Positions 6,727 to 12,495 of a stretch of DNA of 19,347 nt are shown here, piece by piece. This DNA is from CAZPZR01 sp964591105. GTDB lineage: Bacteria; Bacillota; Clostridia; Lachnospirales; Lachnospiraceae. Under the pieces are notes generated by a model that saw nothing but the letters and a program-made list of their open reading frames with translations, had not been told where the DNA came from and made no database searches. The translations under genes and the position numbers were made by a program. The DNA lies in the NCBI GenBank assembly GCA_964591105.1, contig CAZPZR010000034.1, positions 1-19,347 of the forward strand. The letters run 5' to 3'. Within the stretch, counting starts at the first letter, position 1, and each line of letters starts with the position of its first letter.

Positions 6727-7566
6727 ATGATAGAAAAGAAAAAGACTGGTTTAGTATTAGAAGGCGGTGCCATGCGAGGAATGTTTACTGCTGGTGTGTT
6801 AGATGTACTGATGGAAGAAAAGATAGAGATTGATGGAATCATAGGTGTGTCAGCAGGTGCATTGTTTGGAGTGAATTATCTATCGAATCAGCCGGGACGC
6901 GTTATCCGATACAATAAAAAGTATGCAGGAGATAAGCGAAATATGGGTATGTATTCACTGCTTACAACTGGGGATATTGTGAACAAAAAGTTTGCCTATT
7001 ATACAGTACCACAACACCTGGATGTGTTTGACGATCAGACATTTCAGAAATCGCAGATCCCATTTTATGCGGTTGTGACTAATATGGAAACTGGGAAGCC
7101 AGAGTATATGCAGGTGAAGAGTGTATTTGAAGATATGGAAATACTGCGAGCGTCAGGTTCCATGCCGTTTGTGTCCAAACCGGTAATAATTAACGGAAAG
7201 AAATACCTTGACGGTGGAGTGTCAGATAGCGTTCCGTATCAGAAATTCTTTGATATGGGCTATGAACATTTGATCGTGGTGCTTACGCGCGATATCGAAT
7301 ACCGAAAGGAACCGATGTCCAAAGCATTGATTTCCTTGTGTTATCGAAAGTATCCAAACTTCATGAAGACGTTGATTCACAGACATGAAAATTATAATAG
7401 AAGTATTGCAGAATTGAAAAAACTGGAAAAAGAGGGGCGCGTGAGTATTATAAGACCATCCGAACCAATTGAAATTAACCGAATGGAAAAAGATCCTGAG
7501 AAACTTCAGGAGGTATATGAATTGGGGAGAAGAGATGGGAAGGTATCATTAGAATACGTAAGATAA
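6727..7566 (+). CDS. Patatin-like phospholipase family protein
   Basis: A 279-residue patatin-fold lipid acyl hydrolase with the full set of motifs: the oxyanion loop LEGGAMRGMF (residues 11-20), nucleophile Ser42 in GVSAG, and the catalytic Asp162 in the DGG triplet of YLDGGVSDS, which completes a Ser-Asp dyad. No signal peptide or membrane segment is seen, so it should be cytoplasmic or peripheral. The C-terminal part (IHRHENYNRSIAELKKLEKE) is helical and basic to mixed. Bacterial members of this size are usually uncharacterised lipid or lysophospholipid hydrolases. It is followed after 21 bases by the TraX gene, probably in one transcript ended by the terminator at 8339-8383. Confidence 0.93.
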   Translation: MIEKKKTGLVLEGGAMRGMFTAGVLDVLMEEKIEIDGIIGVSAGALFGVNYLSNQPGRVIRYNKKYAGDKRNMGMYSLLTTGDIVNKKFAYYTVPQHLDVFDDQTFQKSQIPFYAVVTNMETGKPEYMQVKSVFEDMEILRASGSMPFVSKPVIINGKKYLDGGVSDSVPYQKFFDMGYEHLIVVLTRDIEYRKEPMSKALISLCYRKYPNFMKTLIHRHENYNRSIAELKKLEKEGRVSIIRPSEPIEINRMEKDPEKLQEVYELGRRDGKVSLEYVR

Positions 7567-7587
7567 GACATATGTAGGAGAAACAGT

Positions 7588-8313
7588 ATGCCGAAATCGA
7601 ACACGAAACAAAATGGATTTTTTCAAAAAATTCAGGTTCTGAATGGAGCACAATTAAAATACATTGCTATGTTTTCCATGCTTTTGGATCATGTGAATAA
7701 GGCACTTCTGTATCCGAATTTGAATACAGATGTATTGCTAAAGATAAGTGATTTGCTGGACATCCTGGGGCGTATTGCCTATCCAATCTTTCTATATTTC
7801 TTGGTAGAAGGATTTTTTAAGACAAAAAGTAGAGCGAGATATTTAAGATCACTATTGATATTTGCGATACTGTCAGAGGTGCCATTCGATTTGTTTAGTA
7901 CAAGGACGTTTTTTGAGCCAAATGCAAATAACATTTTATTTACATTTGCGATGGTTCTTGTTACTCTTTGGGGAATCGACAGTTTGAAGACGAAACTGCC
8001 GAAAGCTGTATGGTATCCATTGTCAATTGTTATAGTTGCAGTGATGTGTTTAGTTGCAATGTTGACAGGCGTAGATTATGAATATCATGCAATATTGGGA
8101 GGATATTTCTTTTATCTTTTTCATGAAGTGTACCCAGTCAGCATTCCATTTGCTTTTGCATCTATGTACAAAGAACCAGGGGCACTTCTGGGATTTGGTT
8201 TTATGCTGACCTATAATGGAGAGCGCGGAAAGCAGAATAAGTGGTTGAATTATGCGTTTTACCCGGTACATATGTTGATTCTTGGATTATTGCGTTTGTG
8301 GTTGGATATTTAG
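7588..8313 (+). CDS. TraX family membrane protein
   Basis: A 241-residue polytopic protein of the TraX family (PF05857). Conserved parts are LNGAQLKYIAMFSMLLDHV at the first membrane helix, RIAYPIFLYFLVEGFFKTKS, the YLRSLLIFAILSEVPFDL segment and the C-terminal NYAFYPVHMLILGLLR helix. F-plasmid TraX acetylates pilin. Chromosomal homologues in Firmicutes are integral membrane acyltransferase-like proteins of unknown target, so a conjugative role is not implied here, and no other transfer genes are nearby. TAGGAG precedes the start. Pairing with a patatin-like lipase suggests a shared role at the membrane, which is only inference. Confidence 0.88.
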   Translation: MPKSNTKQNGFFQKIQVLNGAQLKYIAMFSMLLDHVNKALLYPNLNTDVLLKISDLLDILGRIAYPIFLYFLVEGFFKTKSRARYLRSLLIFAILSEVPFDLFSTRTFFEPNANNILFTFAMVLVTLWGIDSLKTKLPKAVWYPLSIVIVAVMCLVAMLTGVDYEYHAILGGYFFYLFHEVYPVSIPFAFASMYKEPGALLGFGFMLTYNGERGKQNKWLNYAFYPVHMLILGLLRLWLDI

Positions 8314-8338
8314 AAAATTTTACAAGGATATGATAAAT

Positions 8339-8383
8339 AAAAATGGGAGTCCGCCAAATTATTTTGGATGTCTCCCATTTTTT
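8339..8383 (+). terminator. Terminator after TraX
   Basis: AAAAATGGGAG (8339-8349) pairs with CTCCCATTTTT, ending in a six-T run at 8378-8383. An inner CCAAA/TTTGG stem tops it. The A-run upstream would allow some function on the minus strand as well. Confidence 0.9.
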
Positions 8384-8454
8384 AAAAATAATGTTGTAAC
8401 ATTTTGCTTGCAATTGACATTAACTTATAGATGAAAGAGAAGGGAGGTGCACAG

Positions 8455-9239
8455 ATGCAGTCGATGGACGAGATTTACCAAAAGTATGCACAAAACACTC
8501 TTATGTGGGTGATCAATCAGCAAATGGAGCGACTGCTGCTGCATTGGGAATGAGTCGGCTGATTGGCGATTGTACCAATGAATTGCAAACATCGCAAGAA
8601 CCATGCGGATGGATTTTGCGAAAAGAGAAAGCAATTAGTGTAAAGCAGGAAAAAGAACTGCTGAAAAAGGTGGAAAGCGTTGCCTACGTAATGATTGCAA
8701 TGACAGACAATCTTGATTATATGACCTATGAATATGTCGTGGACGGTGTTGAAAAAAAGGTGACATTTGACTATGAATCTGCACCTGTAAAAAAAGATTT
8801 GAAAAAGGTGATTGGCTCATCAGCAAAGGAACTTTCTATTTTTATGAAACAACAAGGTTTGTGTGAAGGTACGAGTACTCCAGAGTGGAACGGCTCAAAA
8901 ACCTTGCAGATTCGCCTTGCCAATGCGGCGGAAGACGAAGTGATGGGGCTCGGGTTTGATTATTATCTAGATGGGAAGCTTATCGGTACGGAAGGGACAA
9001 TCTGTGCAGATGGATCGGCATTTCAACCAGGTGAGATTATATATTTTGATTTGGAGGAAGGAAATTTTGCGTCAGAGAAAGTGACAGATATATCCAGAGT
9101 AACGGTAGAAGTGACAGTTCACACGAAAGATGGGAAAGAACAAACGGTGAAAGATAAAATTGACGTGGATGCAAAAACGGGATATAGTTATCCATTTGTC
9201 TTGCGAGGAAATGAAGAGGCAGGATATACGCTGGAATAA
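8455..9239 (+). pseudogene. Degraded ECF sigma factor start joined to a DUF4825 protein remnant
   Basis: A strong GGGAGG is followed by ATG 8455 and a peptide MQSMDEIYQKYAQ, which looks like the N-terminus of a sigma-70-family ECF factor. The frame then fails and stops at 8551-8553. From about 8493 another frame encodes KHSYVGDQSANG, then ELQTSQEPCGW at 8589 onward and a long open stretch to 9239, matching the start and body of a DUF4825 domain (AMTDNLDYMTYEYVVDG is a further landmark). A C-terminal beta-rich region follows. In Clostridia such DUF4825 proteins commonly sit behind an ECF sigma gene as a probable membrane partner. Here the sigma body, the partner's N-terminus and the frame are missing. 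A GTG at 8505 or ATG at 8550 could still start a protein, but neither has a clear ribosome site. Confidence 0.65.
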
Positions 9240-9256
9240 AATATTTGGACAATGAT

Positions 9257-9309
9257 AAAAAGGATGGTGTTTTCAGGTTACAGATGTGACCGAAAACACC
9301 ATCCTTTTT
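9257..9309. terminator. Bidirectional terminator between converging genes
   Basis: An 18-bp perfect stem (AAAAAGGATGGTGTTTTC against its complement at 9292-9309) is extended by an inner GGTTAC/GTGACC stem around a 4-base loop. T-runs occur at the end on both strands. It ends the DUF4825 locus and, on the minus strand, the metal ATPase gene, whose stop codon touches the stem. Confidence 0.93.
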
Positions 9310-11191
9310 AAAGATCATGTACATTTAATGCACGTATAGCATTGAGTACAGCAAGAATCATAACACCAACATCTGCAAAGATTGCAAACCACATATTTGC
9401 AAGTCCTACTGCGCTTAACGCAAGACAGCCAAACTTGATGATAAGTGCGAAAATAATGTTCTGTTTTACGATTCGGATACATTTTTTTGATATTTTGATT
9501 GCCTTTGCAATCTGCATTGGATTGTCATCCATGAGTACAATATCAGCAGCTTCGATTGCAGCATCGGAACCCATAGCACCCATAGCAATTCCGATATCAG
9601 CACGTGAAAGTACGGGCGCATCATTGATGCCATCTCCAACGAAGGAAAGCGTTTCCTGGGAACGTTTGGAGTTGAGCAGAGTTTCTACAGCCTGTACTTT
9701 TTCGTCAGGTAACAGTTCGCTATGGAATTCGTCCATACCCAGTTCGCTGGAAACTTGAGCAGCAACATTTTGGGTATCGCCTGTGAGCATAATTGTTTTC
9801 TGAATACCAGCATGTTTTAAAGCAGAGATTGCCTGTTTCGCCTGAGGCTTCACAACATCAGAAATAATGATGTAGCCAGCATATTCAGAATCAATGGCAA
9901 CGTGAACAATGGTTCCAATACAGTTGCAATCTGTGCAGGAAATGTTGAGGTCAGTCATTAATTTTTGATTTCCAACTGCAACTTTTCTGCTATCTACAGT
10001 AGCAACAATTCCATGTCCAGTTCGTTCCTGAATTTCAGAAACGCGAGAACGCTCCACTGGTTTTCCATAAGCTTTTTGCAAACTTTTACTAATTGGGTGA
10101 GAGGAGGCACACTCCGCAAGTGCCGCATATTCCAAAATTTTATCGGAATCCGCAAGTACACTATGAATTTCACTTACTTCAAAAATTCCCTGTGTCAGAG
10201 TTCCTGTTTTATCAAATACCACGTATTTTGTTTGTGCTAAAGCTTCCAAATAGTTGGAACCTTTGATTAAGATACCTTCTTTACTTGCACCACCGATTCC
10301 GGCAAAAAAACTAAGCGGAATACTAATTACCAGTGCACAAGGGCAACTGACAACAAGGAACGTTAAGGCACGATAGAGCCAAATATTCCACTGTGCAGGA
10401 ATTCCCAAGAGGATACATACCAGTGGTGGAAGAAATGCGAGGACGAGTGCACCGACACAAACAGCTGGTGTATAGACTCTTGCAAATCGAGAAATGAAGT
10501 TCTCAGATCGAGATTTTCTGGAACTTGCATTTTCCACTAAATCTAAAATTTTTGAAACGGTAGATTCTCCAAATTCTTTTGTAGTTTTGATTTTTAATAC
10601 ACCCGTCAAATTGATGCATCCGCTAATGATTTCATCGTTCACATCAACATCGCGAGGGAGACTTTCTCCAGTTAGTGCGCTGGTATTTAAGGTACTGGTT
10701 CCGCAAATGATAATTCCGTCGAGTGGAACTTTTTCCCCAGGTTGAACGACAATGGTACTTCCAACAGGTACTTCATCCGGATCCACACGTTTTAAAGAAT
10801 TTTCAATTTCAAGATTTGCGTAATCAGGACGAATGTCCATCAATGCACTAATGTTTCGGCGACTTTTACCTACCGCATATCCTTGGAAAAGCTCTCCAAT
10901 CTGATAAAACAGCATAACAGCGATTCCTTCGACGTAATCTCCACTTTGCGTGTGAATTGCCAATAAGAAGGCTCCAACTGTGGCAAGTGCCATCAAAAAG
11001 TTTTCATCAAATACGCGGCCATTTCGGATGCCGAGTCCAGCTTTCCGAAGAATATCATGCCCAATGATCAAATATGCGACGAGATAAAGGAAAAGCTGTA
11101 AAAGCCCAGTTACCGGGATAAAAGCGAGTGCAATTAACATGACGGATGTGATGAGGATGCGTCGAAGCATCTTTTTTTGTTTTCTTGTCAT
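9308..11191 (-). CDS. cadA: Heavy-metal P1B-type ATPase (Zn/Cd/Pb type), no N-terminal metal-binding domain
   Basis: A 627-residue metal-exporting ATPase. Motifs in order: TGES 174-177 (actuator), Cys283-Pro-Cys285 in the transport helix, phosphorylation Asp327 in DKTGT, His365-Pro366, TGD at 470-472 and GDGINDAP at 519-526. Lys586 (ALIIKFG) and Asp607 (IFADVGV) in the last two helices match the P1B-2 signature for Zn2+, Cd2+ and Pb2+ rather than Cu+. The protein begins almost directly with membrane helices, so the usual N-terminal HMA domain is absent; a separate HMA gene lies just upstream. An unusual CxxCxC (Cys419, 422, 424) sits in the nucleotide domain. The start at 11191 has AAGGAG 8-9 bases upstream; ATG 11197 is too close to it. 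Confidence 0.93.
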   Translation of the reverse strand: MTRKQKKMLRRILITSVMLIALAFIPVTGLLQLFLYLVAYLIIGHDILRKAGLGIRNGRVFDENFLMALATVGAFLLAIHTQSGDYVEGIAVMLFYQIGELFQGYAVGKSRRNISALMDIRPDYANLEIENSLKRVDPDEVPVGSTIVVQPGEKVPLDGIIICGTSTLNTSALTGESLPRDVDVNDEIISGCINLTGVLKIKTTKEFGESTVSKILDLVENASSRKSRSENFISRFARVYTPAVCVGALVLAFLPPLVCILLGIPAQWNIWLYRALTFLVVSCPCALVISIPLSFFAGIGGASKEGILIKGSNYLEALAQTKYVVFDKTGTLTQGIFEVSEIHSVLADSDKILEYAALAECASSHPISKSLQKAYGKPVERSRVSEIQERTGHGIVATVDSRKVAVGNQKLMTDLNISCTDCNCIGTIVHVAIDSEYAGYIIISDVVKPQAKQAISALKHAGIQKTIMLTGDTQNVAAQVSSELGMDEFHSELLPDEKVQAVETLLNSKRSQETLSFVGDGINDAPVLSRADIGIAMGAMGSDAAIEAADIVLMDDNPMQIAKAIKISKKCIRIVKQNIIFALIIKFGCLALSAVGLANMWFAIFADVGVMILAVLNAIRALNVHDL

Positions 11192-11240
11192 ATCCATTTC
11201 TCCTTCATGATTGCCTGAAATTTATAAAGTATCGTATGGA

Positions 11241-11459
11241 TTAAAATTCGATTTCACAATCAGGTTCTACTTTTCTGCAAGCTTTGAAAACTTCTTTCAT
11301 AACTTTTTTTGGATCCTGACCTTCTTCGAATTCAACAATCATTTTCTGAGTCATAAAGTTTACAGTTGCAGATGCCACACCTGCAGTTTTGCGTGTTGTT
11401 TCTTCCATTAAATTTGCACAGTTTGCACAGTCCACTTCGATGTTATAAGTTTTTTTCAT
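11241..11459 (-). CDS. Small heavy-metal-associated (HMA) domain protein
   Basis: A 72-residue ferredoxin-like HMA domain. MKKTYNIEVDCANCANLMEE carries Cys11 and Cys14 in a CxxC metal site. The rest, VASATVNFMTQKMIVEFEEG, follows the usual beta-alpha-beta pattern, and the acidic C-terminus ends PDCEIEF. It lies 49 bases upstream of the metal ATPase in the same direction and probably in the same transcript. It looks like the metal-binding domain that the ATPase lacks, supplied as a separate protein that would hand metal to the pump or sense it. GAAAGGAAA precedes the ATG at a suitable distance. Confidence 0.9.
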   Translation of the reverse strand: MKKTYNIEVDCANCANLMEETTRKTAGVASATVNFMTQKMIVEFEEGQDPKKVMKEVFKACRKVEPDCEIEF

Positions 11460-11490
11460 AATAATATTTCCTTTCGACTTTCATTTTTAT

Positions 11491-11512
11491 CAATTAAATG
11501 GTTGTTTAATTG
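11491..11512. promoter_or_regulatory. Operator-like inverted repeat between HMA/ATPase and regulator genes
   Basis: CAATTAAA (11491-11498) and TTTAATTG (11505-11512) are perfect inverted copies separated by 6 bases, an arrangement typical of ArsR/SmtB-family operators. The site covers the -35 of the plus promoter and the first transcribed bases of the minus promoter, so one bound repressor could shut off both. The likely binder is the ArsR-AraC protein encoded next to it. Confidence 0.65.
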
Positions 11513-11530
11513 TTATGGTTGAAGTATAAT
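11502..11530 (+). promoter_or_regulatory. Promoter of the ArsR-AraC regulator gene
   Basis: TTGTTT (11502-11507), a 17-base spacer and a perfect TATAAT (11525-11530). The -35 lies inside the inverted repeat, consistent with autorepression. The -10 overlaps the -10 of the opposing promoter. Confidence 0.72.
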
Positions 11531-11551
11531 TTCTCATAAATAAAAAATCAA
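11523..11551 (-). promoter_or_regulatory. Promoter of the HMA-ATPase operon
   Basis: Read on the minus strand: TTGATT (11551-11546), 17 bases, then TATACT (11528-11523). Transcription would start near 11516, just before the inverted repeat. Confidence 0.7.
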
Positions 11552-11565
11552 TCGTTGAGAAGGAT

Positions 11566-11607
11566 ACATTTCCGAAAGGGCGAAGAACATTTCTAAAAGG
11601 GAGAAGA
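11566..11607 (+). repeat. Imperfect 21-bp tandem duplication in the regulator's leader
   Basis: Positions 11566-11586 and 11587-11607 match at 18 of 21 bases (shared ACATTTC start and AAAGGG core). Each copy carries a purine-rich AAGGG element; only the second is at working distance from the ATG at 11610. Confidence 0.75.
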
Positions 11608-11609
11608 AA

Positions 11610-12314
11610 ATGGAACAATTTGTATTGCCGCATCAGCATGGAGAAAAAAATCTGGAAAATATGTACCAGGAGCTGGCAAAGATTCAAAAGTTTGCAATCG
11701 TTGCAGAGGTATTTAAGCAGTTGGATGACACGACGAGGGTAAGAATTTTTTGGTTACTCAGTCATCAGGAAGAATGTGTTGTAAATATTGCCGCTATGCT
11801 TCAGATGTCTAGTCCGGCGGTTTCGCATCATTTAAAATCCCTGCATGAATGTGGGTTACTGGTCAGCAGACGAGAAGGAAAAGAAGTGTATTATAAAGCA
11901 GCGGATACTCAGGAGAGCAGGATGCTACACGAGATTGTGGAGCAGATTATGGAAATTTCGTGTCCGGAAAAAAGTGTGAATTATCAAGGGTCACAGGAAG
12001 AACTGATTTATAAAATTCATGACTATTTGATGGAGCACTTGTCAGAACGCATTACCATTGAAGAATTGGCAAAACAGTTTTTGATTAATCCAACGTCTCT
12101 GAAGAAAATATTTAAACAAGTGTATGGAACGTCGATTGCAGCGCATATGAAAGAACATCGTATGGAATGTGCGGCGCAGATGCTTTTAGAAGGGCAGGAG
12201 AGCATTTCCCAGATTGCACAGGCAGTGGGGTATGAGAGCCAAAGCAGATTTACGACGGCATTTAAAAGCGCATACGGAATGCTTCCAACTGCTTATCGAA
12301 AAAATAAAAAGTAA
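11610..12314 (+). CDS. ArsR-AraC fusion transcriptional regulator
   Basis: A 234-residue regulator with two different DNA-binding modules. Residues about 28-100 are an ArsR/SmtB winged helix (LDDTTRVRIFWLLSHQEECV, then MSSPAVSHHLKSLHECGLL and the wing RREGKEVYYKAAD). Residues about 130-232 are an AraC-type double helix-turn-helix (ITIEELAKQFLINPTSLKKIFKQ and SISQIAQAVGYESQSRFTTAFK, ending GMLPTAYRK). Cys56 sits where the ELCVC metal-box cysteines lie in CadC-type sensors. Other candidate ligands are His8, His10 and Cys118. Divergent placement from the HMA-ATPase pair suggests metal-responsive control of that operon. The start is set by AAAGGGAG upstream of ATG 11610. Confidence 0.9.
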   Translation: MEQFVLPHQHGEKNLENMYQELAKIQKFAIVAEVFKQLDDTTRVRIFWLLSHQEECVVNIAAMLQMSSPAVSHHLKSLHECGLLVSRREGKEVYYKAADTQESRMLHEIVEQIMEISCPEKSVNYQGSQEELIYKIHDYLMEHLSERITIEELAKQFLINPTSLKKIFKQVYGTSIAAHMKEHRMECAAQMLLEGQESISQIAQAVGYESQSRFTTAFKSAYGMLPTAYRKNKK

Positions 12315-12329
12315 AAAATCACAATTTCG

Positions 12330-12372
12330 CATTGCGTGCAAGGAGAAAATGAGTTATAATAAGCACGCAATG
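12330..12372 (+). promoter_or_regulatory. Promoter of the pilin gene framed by a 10-bp inverted repeat
   Basis: TTGCGT (12332-12337), a 17-base spacer and TATAAT (12355-12360) form the promoter. CATTGCGTGC (12330-12339) covers the -35, and its exact complement GCACGCAATG (12363-12372) covers the expected start of transcription, 33 bases apart centre to centre, about three helical turns. The left arm lies upstream of the predicted start, so the repeat is more likely an operator than an RNA hairpin. The leader from 12373 to 12495 shows nothing further. Confidence 0.62.
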
Positions 12373-12495
12373 TGAGTGTGAGATGAACAAATCTAAATAA
12401 TCTGATAAAAATTCAAACTGATTCAAGAGGAATACCCATTTGAACATTACAACTGAATATTGAGAAAAGTATGGTTGAAAAGAAAGGGAGATTGT

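Noticed and set aside
7588..8313. TraX as evidence for a conjugative element
   Set aside because: No relaxase, type IV coupling protein, integrase or attachment repeats are present; TraX homologues are common chromosomal membrane proteins in Firmicutes.
8395..8430. TGTAAC and TTATAG upstream of the sigma-like start as an autoregulated ECF promoter
   Set aside because: The spacing of more than 20 bases does not fit the usual 16-17, and the -10 half is poor. It may be a decayed site but cannot be supported.
8488..8510. Programmed -1 frameshift joining the sigma-like start to the DUF4825 frame
   Set aside because: The join CACAAAACACTC has no X-XXY-YYZ slippery heptamer and no downstream pseudoknot was apparent. 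Even with a shift, most of the sigma factor would still be missing.
12382..12399. Mini reading frame MNKSK in the pilin leader
   Set aside because: No ribosome site, and five codons in AT-rich DNA arise easily by chance.
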